Shown piece after piece: positions 38,000 to 49,200 of a stretch of DNA of 64,000 nucleotides. How positions within the stretch are numbered: the first letter of the stretch is position 1; every line of letters starts with the position of its first letter. Source of the stretch: Ciona intestinalis (lineage: Eukaryota > Chordata > Ascidiacea > Phlebobranchia > Cionidae); contig NC_020173.2 of the NCBI RefSeq assembly GCF_000224145.3, positions 841,624 through 905,623 of the forward strand, given 5' to 3'. The position numbers and the translations under genes are program-made. The notes beneath the pieces were generated by a model. It saw only the letters and a list, made by a program, of their open reading frames with translations, was not told the DNA's origin and did not search any database.

Positions 38000-38760
38000 A
38001 AAACAGGTTATGTTCTGATTCAAGCACTGCATCGTTTCCGCTTACGTTAGATCTTTTAATATTGTACGCTTTATTTTTTTGTTTTTAACATGTTGCCTAA
38101 AGTATGTTATTGTATGAAGAAGTGTTTTATTATTAAGAGATAAAAAACGCTTGGCAAAACTCAGTCACCTGGCATTGATCGAGCGATAATTATCATCGTA
38201 GGAACTTTATTGATAAATATTACAAATGCATTTAAACTTATAACAACAGAAAAATTATCATAAACTTTGTACTTTCGCCACAAATAGGGTTATGTCATAC
38301 TGAAATTAGAATAAGCCACGTCTCGTAATTTATCTCCAGGTGCCCGTGGGCCGTGACTGCATTTTAAAAGGGCATACCAACGAAAAATAAAATTTGTATA
38401 TGGATAGAGATACTCAAATGTATAACCTAAACGTACCATCGAAGTTTGCCAAAACGATACGACTTCTAAAAAAATCGCGTGAAAAAAAACCGCTGGAGTA
38501 AAACAAATTCGGCTGTTTCGACAATGCATGGGATTTCCAATAAGAAAAAAATTCACTCAACTTTGATCGTTTCTAGTTTTTAAAATACTAAAGAAAATTC
38601 AAATTTTATATCTTATTTAGTTTAATGAATGCTTCTTCTTCAAGAATATATAAAAAAAATTGTAAAACATAGACTTTATTATGTTTTAATTTTTTGATTG
38701 CAAGTAGGTATATACTAGAAATTCAGACATGTGCAACCAGTGGCCCACGCGCTAACAAAA
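38000..38760. other. Spacer
   Basis: AT-rich. The frame at 38556-38290 (-) has no coding features. Nothing else is seen. Confidence 0.45.
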
Positions 38761-38774
38761 ACAAGGACAACACT

Positions 38775-38992
38775 AAAAGGAGGAACGGGGGAACGGAGGG
38801 AAACTGAATACTAAAAGGAGGGAAGGGAGTGGCGGAGGGAAAATATCGTTACTAAAAGGAGGGACGGTAGCAAAATGGAGGGACAGAGAGAAACAATAAT
38901 TCCTTTGCTTAAACCCAATGGGCGTAGGGACGGAGGGAAACTATTTTTTACCCAAAATAAGTGGAGGGACGGTAGGGAAATGGTAGAGGGAC
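38775..38992 (+). repeat. Polypurine minisatellite
   Basis: Irregular repeats of AAAAGGAGGGA(C/A)GG and GGAGGGAAA over about 220 bases, running into an N-gap. One strand is almost pure purine with many GGG runs, a layout able to form triplex or quadruplex DNA, which may explain the assembly break. Confidence 0.75.
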
Positions 38993-39042
38993 NNNNNNNN
39001 NNNNNNNNNNNNNNNNNNNNNNNNNNNNNNNNNNNNNNNNNN
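38993..39042. other. Assembly gap (50 N)
   Basis: Run of N. Confidence 1.
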
Positions 39043-39265
39043 ACGTTAATAGTGTAAACTTTTGCATACGACTTTCGGAAGACGAGTATATAGATTGAAC
39101 ACTGATGATACTGATAGAAAAACAATTTGCACATGCAGAAAATACTTTCTGTAATGAGTGGAAGAGATGAATTTAAAGACTAGCCGTTTAAATAAAACAT
39201 GCTTAAAAAATTTGTGGGAAATTACTTGCAAGAACAGGATGTTCAGCTTTATAAAAACCTACAAA

Positions 39266-39860
39266 ATTACGTGAGGGAAGATGGGACCCCAAATTGAAAT
39301 ATATTTACACTAACAGTATTCTGAAACTTGTAGTTAACCTAGCGAAATTAACCGGCCGAGCTAGTTTCTTTACCATGTAAAGTTTATATATATAACTTTA
39401 AAACGATATTTTTGTAGTTGTTTTTATCCCAAGTTAACTCATATTGACCCCTGCCTATTTTCCTTATGCTTATTATCTCAGTTTTTTTTTCACAAAACTA
39501 ATACTAGTTTTATGAGACAAAATCGAACTGTACGAAATATTCAAGTTTATGTTATAAATCTATAAAACTATAGTTTAATCGTTCACACTCGCAAACTACA
39601 ACATTTCATCGGCTTTACTATAAATTAGCATTCAAAATTAGCACCTTATCATTTCCCATTTTTACCGGTTCAAAAAATAAAGTTTCTATTTAACATATTT
39701 TTTTTAAGAAACTGTAATCGGTTTTGACGTGCAAAATACTGTCGAATAATTCTGTAACATTATTTATCTGATTATCATTAAATGGGGAACCGTAAAAGAG
39801 AACATTTAATTTTTTTCTCGTCGGACAAAGTGTTCCATCTTCCCCCACACTACTATATGA
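39266..39860 (-). mobile_element. Long MITE relative, diverged copy
   Basis: The stretches CATCGGCTTTACTATAAATT and TGTCGAATAATTCTGTAACA, and the end CCATCTTCCCCCACACTACTA, are reverse-strand matches to the 1.16-kb foldback element at 61263-62426. Much older than that copy. A further stray TIR lies near 39935-39962. Confidence 0.6.
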
Positions 39861-40529
39861 TAGTAATAATTCGTACTATCACCCAAAACCGTCATGTATT
39901 TCGATTTGGGGAATATTGGGCAATATGTTCTTAAGTGTCCCATCTTTCCCCACTATACAATATATGTATTATGATTTGATTTCAGTCAAGACATTAAAGA
40001 CTAAATTTGAAAATAAAGAATAATTATACGTATATGTTAAAAAACACAAGTATAACAATACCAACCGGTCGATGATAATGAACCTGTATTGTCAAAACGT
40101 GTCCAATAGGGATCTATATATAGCCACATCGTGCCCAACAATTGATCGGCGAAAACGAGTTTATTTTCCCACTAACGTGCCCAATATTAATATGTATACA
40201 CTTCCCATGTTGCAATTATCTGACCCTGTCTTTATCTTTTCTGTCACATTTAGTTTAGTGTATACGCAGTTTTATCTATTGTTACATTGCCATAGCTTTA
40301 TACCATCAGTATGACTGTAGGTTGTAAGTATTATTGCTCAATATAGGTTTGTATCTGTATATACCCCAATAAGCACTTGCAAAGATAATTCTCAAGTATG
40401 GATGTACTTCATAAATGATTCCATTGAGAAATATATAGATTGCTTGTAAACACAAAGACGTATATATGCATGTTGGTTTATTGATATCGACAGCAAGTGT
40501 TTTGCATTTTAAGTCGTCTAGTTATCGTT

Positions 40530-41102
40530 TCACCTTCTATCATCCTCGACTTCTTCAGCTGAAATGGCTTCTTCAGCTGAAATGGTGTAAAAATTGTTAT
40601 GAATTATGACAGGACCTATGTTCGAATTATTCTTACGATCATCACGAAATACACAAATAAGTTGCGAATTATGACCATAATATTTCGTTGTTTCTTTCCT
40701 TTTAATGTGTTATTACGAAACAAACAAAGCTTAACGCGCTAGATAAATAATTATCATTTCCTTCTGTTGTTCTGATGTGTTTGGTTACGAATTACGTCGT
40801 AAATACGAATTACAACATTCGTTTGCAAGTTATAACGAATGTAAAAACCATCATCGTGTAAAATTATAAAGATGTTAATCAATGCTGATTTCACTAGACG
40901 TTTGCATTGCGGGTTTTCCGTACCAATCACGCACTTGTGAGTATAGCATCATCCTTTAATGCTCACCATTTTGCCTTTGGTTCCAATTCCACTTCGAGCT
41001 CCCACTACGACGACGAATAACTGCGTGAGAATGAGCATTCGTATTTTCGGTGAGGACGAGGAGTCCGATGACAAGCAAGAGGAGAAGCGCTGACTTATTC
41101 AT
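40530..41102 (-). CDS. Small secreted peptide precursor: signal, basic core, acidic tail
   Basis: Two exons, 41102-40967 and 40576-40530 (183 bases, 60 aa, phase 1). The signal peptide is MNKSALLLLLVIGLLVLTEN, cut probably near TNA. A basic, tryptophan-bearing core follows (HAVIRRRSGSSKWNWNQRQN), then an acidic tail (AEEAISAEEVEDDRR). Signal plus cationic core plus anionic tail is the known plan of ascidian haemocyte antimicrobial peptide precursors such as the Ciona Ci-MAM and Ci-PAP genes, so that role is plausible but unproven. A hormone precursor or a toxin-like peptide is also possible. An acceptor (ttttttctgcag) sits directly before the ATG, so the mRNA is trans-spliced or has a 5'UTR intron. 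A duplicated acceptor at exon 2 allows an 18-base in-frame shortening. Confidence 0.65.
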
Positions 41103-41109
41103 CTGCAGA

Positions 41110-41510
41110 AAAAATATTAGTCACAAAACACGACTAAAACAAACCAACCACTCACTTTGTTATCTTGTGAACAAAGAGGTGATTTCGTACCGGAATTCGA
41201 CGCCTTTTATTACGAGTGTGGTGGTTATCAAATGCGTCCATATTTCCGAAACGTTTTGATTTAAGAAGAATTAGTATGTTCTTCCGCAAAGCCAAAAATG
41301 ATTTCGCAATTTCGGTAAATTGCTTGGTTTCCTGTGCTTGGAGAGTCTGTTCACGAAAGCTTGCCATCATATAATATGGTTTCTATTGTTTCTATAACAT
41401 GCACCAACGTGATTGCATTCAATTACACAAGTACGACTTAATGATTTAAGATCGAAATCAGCGAGCTGCGCAAGGGCAACAAGAGGCTGCATATAATATC
41501 ACTTACATAC
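41110..41510. other. Spacer upstream of the small peptide gene
   Basis: Holds a 72-codon open frame (41370-41152, -) of basic composition without recognisable features; not accepted as a gene. It may overlap a 5'UTR exon of the peptide gene. Confidence 0.4.
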
Positions 41511-41519
41511 GCCTCGCGT

Positions 41520-41648
41520 TGGTAACACATGTTGCAATATTTTTTATCCAAATATCCTGATCGTATTTTAAAAATTAACAACGGTCCATATGAAAGTCGT
41601 TAGTATACAGCTTTATAAGAAATGTCCCATTTAACCCCAACCTACTAA
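41520..41648 (-). mobile_element. Degenerate MITE
   Basis: ATATCCTGATCGTATTTTAA, AACAACGGTC and AAATGTCCCATTTAACCCCAACCTACTA remain. The left TIR is lost. Confidence 0.6.
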
Positions 41649-41763
41649 ACGACGGGTTTGATGACATCATAGGAGTTTATTATTCTTGATCAATTTAAAT
41701 TTGTTCTTATATTTACAGAGTTTTGCTTTCGAAGTCAGAGAACTTTTTGGAAACCAAATTAAT

Positions 41764-42112
41764 GTATGAAGGTAACTTGTTTATCCTGGCGTTATAACAC
41801 AGGTGAATTATTCATAAACCTCATGCTCGCTTACGAGTCCCCACCTATAGGTGTATGCAACTTTGTAATGAAGAATACGTTTTATATGACGGATAATTTA
41901 GACAAGCATTAGTGAATGAATGAATGAATGAATGAATGAATGAATGAATGAATGAATGAATGAATGAATGAATGAATGAATAAATGAATGAATGGCTTCG
42001 CTATAGATTTGTGACCACTGAATTAAGGCATTGCGCTCTAGTTTCTTGCTCAAGGACACAACGCAAACAATGATAGTACCATCATGTGCCTCAAACACGT
42101 GTATATCAATTG
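41764..42112 (-). repeat. Diverged tRNA-SINE hosting an expanded microsatellite
   Basis: TGAAGGTAACTTGTTTATCC, CTCGCTTACGAGTCCCCACC and TTGCTCAAGGACACAACGC match the SINE family. It is split by the GAAT array at 41912-41994. Confidence 0.65.
41912..41994 (+). repeat. (TGAA)n microsatellite, about 20 units
   Basis: Near-perfect tetranucleotide array with one TAAA variant near its right end. It lies inside the SINE body rather than at its tail. Confidence 0.95.
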
Positions 42113-42119
42113 CGTTTAG

Positions 42120-42960
42120 GTGTAATCATCAATGCGGTATACACCGGGCAACTCCTGTTCATGCTCAGCAGTGCTGATACACCATTTATCTATGTTTGTA
42201 AGTGTTTTGGTATAATATTCTTGGATCTAAATTCAGTACTGGTGTTTGTCACCGAGTGCGTGTTTGGTTAACAAAGATGCTGCGTCCATAAGTGCTGTGG
42301 GTGTTGTTCGAACGAAGCCAGTACCACGTATACTGCAGGGTTCAATCGAGCACAGCACCCATGTTGTTACAGCTAAATAAATTTTGAAACTAAATTCTTC
42401 TTGATAAAAGCAACTTTTGTGTTCTCTATCGTCTGTTTCCTTCGAACTGAAACGATCACGTGATGTCTCAATTGATTACTTCCCGTAATGTTTCCTACTA
42501 ACTACACGAAAATTGCTGTCGATAATGCTGTATTGGTAATTTTCCATTCTGTGAGACTGAGAACAACTGCGAAAAGATGCGTCTCACAACGTAAAACATT
42601 ACCGAAGAAGCAATTATATTTCAGTATAACATGCTATGGTATCGAAAAGTTACTTAAAGTACTTCTTACACACAGTTTGGTGCGCTTTATTTATTTAACC
42701 ACCTTCGTTTGGTTGCAATTCGTGCGATAACTAAGAAACGGAATACACGTCAGCACATACACATTAGCTAAAACAGCGTTGTTAATCTAAATTAATACCT
42801 GAATTTTCGGCATTTAAAGATTGTAAATAAAAATATAATCAAGCGTTAGCATTCTGAAATTAGGTAAAGAATGTTAGCGGGAATTAAATCGAAAGCAAAT
42901 ACACGAAAATGACAAGTAACATAGAATGTACCCTCTGTTATTTAATTGTTTGAAATTATA
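42120..42960. other. Spacer
   Basis: No convincing gene is seen. The open frame at 42488-42730 (+) has no coding features. Confidence 0.4.
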
Positions 42961-42962
42961 TG

Positions 42963-43123
42963 TATAGGGGGGTGGGGAAAGACGGGACACCTTTTTATTC
43001 TGTTTTCTCGTCCCACTTGGTAAACAAAGAAAATTAAAGGAATTAAAAAACGTACCATTATGACTCCCATTCACCCTTTTTGGTTGTTTAAAACACGATT
43101 AGAATCACCACCACCCTACTATG
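42963..43123 (+). mobile_element. MITE, internally deleted
   Basis: Left TIR TATAGGGGGGTGGGGAAAGA and right CACCACCCTACTATGTAT. About 35 bases before the right TIR are missing. Confidence 0.75.
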
Positions 43124-43539
43124 TATGCACCAAGAATGAACTTGGATTGCCACGTAAAGATACTAAAAATGAAGCAAAGAAACATTAACATTTAAACTTA
43201 AATAAAATTGGCATTCAGCCAGCCGTGATATAGTTTGATTGGCTGTTATTACGTATTTCCTGATTGTTACGTTCAGTTGCTTCCTATAAAATTCACGTGC
43301 ATGAACAAATGGTCTTCATTCTCTTCTATACAGGTACACATATATGAGTACTGCATTGTGCATATTAGTAAAGACCAGCTATAAGTTTGTTAAGGTTTTA
43401 CCAAAGAATCTACGTTGTCTATAACAGCTTAAAGAGTTTAACTTGAATTACAAGACCACGGATCTTCAAGAAAAACCAACTGTTTGTTTTATAGTGGTGC
43501 TGGGGTTCAAGTTTTCATTCATCGTTTGATTACAGCAAT

Positions 43540-44616
43540 ATGGACGGATTTACTAAAGGCTATGACGTTACGACCATGAATGCATCTGCTGATGACATCA
43601 TTGAACCAAAACCGAGGCAAATCCAGTTCATCGCTTCTTTGACACTCGAAGCCATTATTGCGACATGTAGTGTATGGTTTATAGTGAAGCTGATTGTCCA
43701 TGGTGTAAGCACGAAGAGATTCAGGCGACGAAACAAAGCTGATACAAACGGTGGTGTTTTGTACAGCTTAGTTGTGTTGGCCGCTGTCATGTCTTTCGCC
43801 CGGAGCAGCTCCTCCCTCTTGATTATTGCACTTTCTCCTCAGAAACCCGGATATGACGTACAGTGTGACCGTTTGATGGGATCCAGTTTCGTGATTTACA
43901 TGGCTGCGTTGGTGTCTGTGTATTTCTCGCTATGGTATCGACAGCGTGCTTTGTACGCGAATCGACTGCTTGCCCAATCTCACAACAAATTTGTTTTGGC
44001 TTGGAGTATTTTCAGCGGTTTTCTCATAACGGTCGGCAGTGTTTCTTATACGATATATGCTGTGGTCACCGGTGTTGATGGTTACGAATCATCATATTCT
44101 GGTTGCATATATACAGGTCGTATAGCCCGATACCTAATAGGGAGTATCCTTAATACTATCATGCAGTTTTCGCTCTTAGTTCTTTTTATTATTCCCCTTC
44201 GGCGAAATTGGAAAGGGTGCGCAAACTTTTTGTCATTTCGGAAATCTATGATGCAGTGTATAAACAAACAGGAACCTGACACGAGCGGTTCTGGCAGTTC
44301 TTCACAAACATGCACAGATGTAGTGGAGGAAACTAATCTACCAGAGGCCACAGAACAAATTGAAACGAAATCTTTAATAAACAAGAAGATACTTCGCTTG
44401 CTTAAACGGTTGACGTTTGTCACTGTAGTTTGTATTATCACAGACTTTCTGGCCACAGTGCTTGCTATCGTTATAATACAAAATAACGGAAGTTTTCACA
44501 ACCTTACAAAAGTCGTTTATGATGTTAATCTTCTATTCAATGTCATCAGTGTTATTTTATCATTTGATGACTATGGGAAAATACTCTGTCCATGTGGCAA
44601 CATCAAATGTGTTTAA
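43540..44616 (+). CDS. Intronless seven-TM receptor-like protein
   Basis: 358 codons in one exon. Hydrophobic segments at about residues 28-54, 72-97, 112-134, 149-174, 196-220, 290-313 and 321-342 give seven TM helices with a short N-terminus bearing one sequon (NAS) and a long third inner loop (221-289). Cys109 at the top of TM3 and Cys189 in the second outer loop could form the usual GPCR disulfide. At the base of TM3 WYRQR stands where DRY is expected. TM7 lacks NPxxY. It may therefore be a divergent orphan GPCR, perhaps of a tunicate-specific expansion; I cannot name a family. The start is 5 bases after an acceptor (tttgattacag), as for trans-spliced Ciona genes. No paralogue is in the window. 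Confidence 0.7.
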   Translation: MDGFTKGYDVTTMNASADDIIEPKPRQIQFIASLTLEAIIATCSVWFIVKLIVHGVSTKRFRRRNKADTNGGVLYSLVVLAAVMSFARSSSSLLIIALSPQKPGYDVQCDRLMGSSFVIYMAALVSVYFSLWYRQRALYANRLLAQSHNKFVLAWSIFSGFLITVGSVSYTIYAVVTGVDGYESSYSGCIYTGRIARYLIGSILNTIMQFSLLVLFIIPLRRNWKGCANFLSFRKSMMQCINKQEPDTSGSGSSSQTCTDVVEETNLPEATEQIETKSLINKKILRLLKRLTFVTVVCIITDFLATVLAIVIIQNNGSFHNLTKVVYDVNLLFNVISVILSFDDYGKILCPCGNIKCV

Positions 44617-44705
44617 AGAAGATACCACAATTATTAACATTACATCAGTCGTCTAATCTCGCCGCTGTAAAATACAATTTCTCCAATGTTTTCAAGTTTA
44701 GCCTA

Positions 44706-44901
44706 TATATAGTAAGGTGGGGAAAGATGGAACACCTTATTATTCTATTTTCTCGTTCCATTTGGAGGTAAACTAAGAACGTTTAAAAAGTTATAAAACT
44801 ATATTCTCACTTCCAAAGGCCGTTGTTAATTGTTTAAAATACTTTTAGAATATTTGGATACTATGTGCTAAGGATGTCCCGTCTTACCCCACCCTAATAT
44901 A
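44706..44901 (+). mobile_element. MITE, 3' of the 7TM gene
   Basis: Near-complete: TATAGTAAGGTGGGGAAAGA and GTCTTACCCCACCCTAATAT. A lone TIR (GTCTTACCTCACTCTACTAT) follows at 45046-45074. Confidence 0.8.
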
Positions 44902-45333
44902 ACAAAATCAATATTTAAATAAATGGACTATATGTTAAATCGCCACTTAATGTCAAGTGTTGCTAATGTAAAATAAACTGTACATATACTTGTGGAATGT
45001 CACGATCTAACATTACTTAAAGCATAGACTTTCTGGTTCACAAAGGTGTCCCGTCTTACCTCACTCTACTATACCGTTTTTCAGAAACGACAGTCATTAT
45101 AAATAAGTTGCATTTTAAAATATAGTTGGTCATTACTAATGCATGTGCTTTTGCTCGTACCCATACACATGCAACAGCTCCAGAACCACACGCTTTTGGC
45201 CCAAATTTTTAATCAAGAGATTTTGGGACCGAAAATTAAGAATTTAGTTGAAAAAAAGAACTAAACAAAAGTGTTTTATTGGACAAAATACCCTTTATAA
45301 AGAAGTGTATATCGAAATCCGCAGCCCATATGG

Positions 45334-46007
45334 TTACACATTTTGTAAATCGTTTGAGTTTCTCCTGATAGAGTAATCTTTACTCGACAATTCAGAAATG
45401 TTTGTTTTCCTTTGATTCTCGTACGCCCTGGACCTTTGATGACGTGCAGCAGGTGTGTAGAAAAACGGGTCCAGCACTGGCTTTGGGGCCTTGGCAGAGT
45501 TAATTTTCTTAAAATCAAATGGTTTCGATTGATAAGGGAGAGGAAGTAACATTGGAGGCAGAATATATTGTTGCTGCATGACTGATCGAGAATGTTTTGG
45601 TCTGTATCAAAAGGACAAGTTATTAATTTTTGAGTTGTTCATAGTTTTAATCTTACCGTATTGGAAGCTCTGTTTTTGTATTTGTTGAGGTGTCAAATGG
45701 TTTAGCGTGCTTGGAAGATATAGATCTAGGAATGGTTTTCACTGTTAACATTAATTTCAACAATAGCATAGCATCCCTTTAGTGTACTCTATGCTGATAG
45801 ATCTAATGCTTACCGTGCTTCTTTAACAGACGGTAACTTGTCCACACTTTTTTGGCGCATTTCAAATGACATTCGTTTGTGTAATTCCCTTTGATTGTAG
45901 CAACGTTGTATGTCCGATGCTTTTGCAACATCGATTCCACTTATTATTGGCCAATGTTGTAAAAACCTGACATACACAGAACTTTTCTGACGCTGTTTGT
46001 TGTGCAT
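45334..46007 (-). CDS. Unrecognised three-exon gene, 176 aa
   Basis: Exons 46007-45814, 45725-45657 and 45601-45334 (531 bases), both junctions in phase 2. The product is basic, soluble, and rich in Gln, Lys, Ser and Pro. Landmarks are YNQRELHKRMSFEMRQKSVD in exon 1, KHAKPFDTSTNTKTELPIRP in exon 2, and LLPLPYQSKPFDFKKI and APKPVLDPFFYTPAARHQRS in exon 3. No domain is recognised; short proline-rich, Phe-bearing motifs like these are common in small axonemal proteins, which is only a hint. The acceptor tttacag lies one base before the ATG, so trans-splicing is likely. Its 5' end is 151 bases from the edge of the P-like transposon, which therefore sits in or next to its promoter. Confidence 0.65.
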
Positions 46008-46198
46008 TCTGTAAAGTACTAACCTGCAATTTGCAGCCTACTTTTATGCGCTTGCCTTCATACTGCACAACGCATCCAATAACGCTGGGTTAAAAGAAAT
46101 GGGGGAGTGTGGAATCAACTTTGTCGTGTTCTTGGTAATACCGCAGGATGGTGTAAACATAGATACCTAAACATATAGATACGAAACTGGCGAAAAAG

Positions 46199-46231
46199 TT
46201 TAGACAGGTCACGCTTCACTGAATCCGTGCT
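46199..46231 (+). repeat. Left subterminal inverted repeat of the P-like element
   Basis: Reads TTTAGACAGGTCACGCTT then, after one variable base, ACTGAATCCGTGCT. The partner is at 51475-51507. Longer than the TIR itself and placed 17 bases inside it, so it is a candidate transposase-binding site. Confidence 0.85.
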
Positions 46232-46294
46232 AATTCCGATTTCATAATAGCGTTGAATTGCAGAACTGGCAGTTTGTTGATTGTTATTTTAAAT

Positions 46295-49200
46295 ATGTCG
46301 CACTGCTGTATTCCTGGTTGCTCCTATGAGTATAAAAGCAAAAGTCCAAAACGTTCTCTATTTAAAGTTTTGAGAGCCGATCTGGCCAAAAATGTAGAGG
46401 AGAGGAAGCACCGTGAAGAACTAGCACGGTGCGTTTTGTCTTACCGAGATCCTGATCCCGCGAAAGGAGACAGGATAAAAGATATGTTACACAGAGAAAT
46501 GTATGTTATTGTTATCTACGACTAATGAGTATATACACAACTTGTATTTAGTCAGTTTTTAACAATTTATTTATTAATATGTGAGTTTCATTACCTTCAA
46601 ATCATGGTTGTATAACTGGTTATACAGGGCATCTATCTGTGAGGCACATTTTAACCCGGAGGACATTAATGTGCAGTCTACTCGGAAATCTTTAAAAATT
46701 GGTGCTGTACCTTTGTTGAACATGCCGAAAAAATCATGTTCTATTCCAAAGGTAAAATTAATCAGTAAATTAAAATTCGTAAATTCAGCTTCCAGTTGGT
46801 GATTTGTAAATTTGCAAGGAGAATTAGCACAGATTACAAAAGTAATAAGGGATAGTTTAACTTATCAGTCATCAAATAAAATGTTTAATTATCCTAACTA
46901 TTAAATTCTAACAATTTGTTCAGAAAATTCGCAAAGAACCATTTGCAAGGCAGGCCCCACCACAGCGAATCCAGCACAGTTCAGTGGAAAAATTAGACAG
47001 AGAATCCAAAAAAATCTCGCCAAAGTTTGTTGGTGCGAAAGCAGTGACCAGCTGTAGCCATTTGTTTTTATGTTATTTAATATAAATAAACCTTATTTAC
47101 AATAGACATTAAACAATTTTCAGATAAATGGTCATTTTGTTATCGGTTCGGAAATTTTATGGCTGAAATGCATTCACAAAACAGTGTGGAACCCATTATC
47201 AGGTTGGTTAACGAGAATTTTTTTTATGATCTTTTATTTTTTAAGTTAAATACACCAAAATGAATTAACATGCACTTATTGCGCAGTGTTTGCATTGCTG
47301 TGGATGTGACAGTGAGTTGGATATCATTTCATGGCTGGCGTGTTGATCCCAGTCATCTTTCCTTGCCCGATATCAGGATTTCTACATTAAATTATTTTTT
47401 GGGTAACAAATAATAATTATTGAGCTTGGTGAATTAGTGTGTACTATGCTTTATACCTCTGTTCACTTTACAGAAGAAGTGATGAAGTTTAAACTTTGTG
47501 AGGGTATTGATGAAAAATACTCAACTCGGAACACAAAGCTTCATCACCTACAAAACTGGAATGGAAACTGCCTTTCAGCAAGGACTCTTACACGTTCTCC
47601 ACTCTGTCAAGTAGCATGTACATACTTGTATAAATTACACAATCAAGTTTATTTTCATTTTTATGTTAGTTTTAGGCGATGAACAATGTTCTCAATGTAC
47701 AAAATACCAGTACAAATCCAAATGCAACAAGAAATATTGTGACCGCAAACGTGAGGTGTCAGAGGAGGAGTTGGTTGATATCGATGACAGCTTGCACTCA
47801 GACTTCATGGTATAATAAATATTGTTTTAATTTGTTATCACATACAATCGTAAATATTATATATTAACACTTTTGTAGGACCTACTTCACTCAGAGAGTG
47901 GAGATATGAATGAGTGGCAGCAGATGTTCTTTCGTGAACAAATCCAGAATTCCAGGAAGTCTGCATATTGTCGTCGATATCATCCAGATGTTGTTAGATG
48001 GGCAATAGAGTTATATTCTCGTTCGCCTTCGGCCTATCAACATTTGATTACGACCGATGTGCTAAAGCTTCCATCGTCACGAACTCTTCAAAAGTTCAGG
48101 TACAACCAAGTTTACCAAACTTTAACAACTTATGTTTAAAACTACATATTGGTTTTCCAGGCACATATTTAAATTATTTTTTATTGCTTTTTAGCTCTTG
48201 TTTTAGATGTTATAAAGTATTCATTTTTTTCAACAGAAATATCGGAACAAATGAACCAGGACTAAATCAAATTGCTGTGGAAGCTATGAAAAATCTTAAA
48301 TTCCCAGTAGAGGCTTACCTAACCGTGGATGAAATGAAAGGTTAAGTTGCAGTGTTGAACTGTATTTAATAATAACACATCCAGATGGCTCTGTATTTAC
48401 CAAATGCATTTATTTTAGTCAAAGAAAGCTTGGTATATAAGGACGGTCGGTTGGTTGGGTTTGTTGATTTTGGTGACCGTTACACGCAAACAAAGATTGC
48501 AACACACATTTGCAGTAAGTTTGTCTGTACTTGCCAATATACGAAAAATAAAATATTTTGTAACTAATCCAAACATGACTTTCAGTGTTTTATATACGAT
48601 CACTAAAAAAAGAAATTTCAATGCCATTATCATGGTGGCCCACAACTACCACCCCTGCTTATCAGTTGGCTTCCACATTCTGGGACCTTGTTGGCACTTG
48701 TGAAATGAACAGTGTTCATGTAAATGCAATTGTTGCTGATGCGGCCTCAGTTAATCGGAAGTTTTTCAACCATATATATGGAGGAACGTACTCGTTGAGC
48801 AGGGCTGTTTATACTGCACCAAACCCATACCGACCAAGCCATCCAATTTTTATTTTAAGTGATCCAAGCCATTTACTTAAGGTAATTTTATTAAATAATC
48901 AAAATAAGTTAACTCAGCTCTAGGCTTTTAGACAACTCGGAATGGTTTGTACTCATCCAAGCCTGGTGGTACTAAGTTTTTTGCTAAATCTGGACGGGAT
49001 ATTTTATGGACACACATTCAAAACTTGTACAACCTAGAATCAAAGAGTGTTCTTCATAAAACCCGGCTTTCAAATGTTCATGTGGATTTAAATTCATACT
49101 CTAAGGTAAACCATTTAGCACAATTTTTTTTCTCTTCCAATGTTAATAATTTATAGATGAATGTATCTCTTGCTCGCCAAAACTCTCCGTTGGGATGTAG

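Noticed and set aside
41152-41370. 72-codon minus-strand frame upstream of the small peptide gene
   Set aside because: Basic composition but no domain, and the acceptor right before the peptide's ATG makes the frame more likely untranslated leader or chance.
41912-41994. Regular repeat as a possible CRISPR-like array
   Set aside because: Plain tetranucleotide microsatellite without spacers, in a eukaryotic genome.
43560-44456. Antisense frames opposite the 7TM gene (43790-43560, 44456-44082)
   Set aside because: They mirror the real coding frame and have no features of their own.
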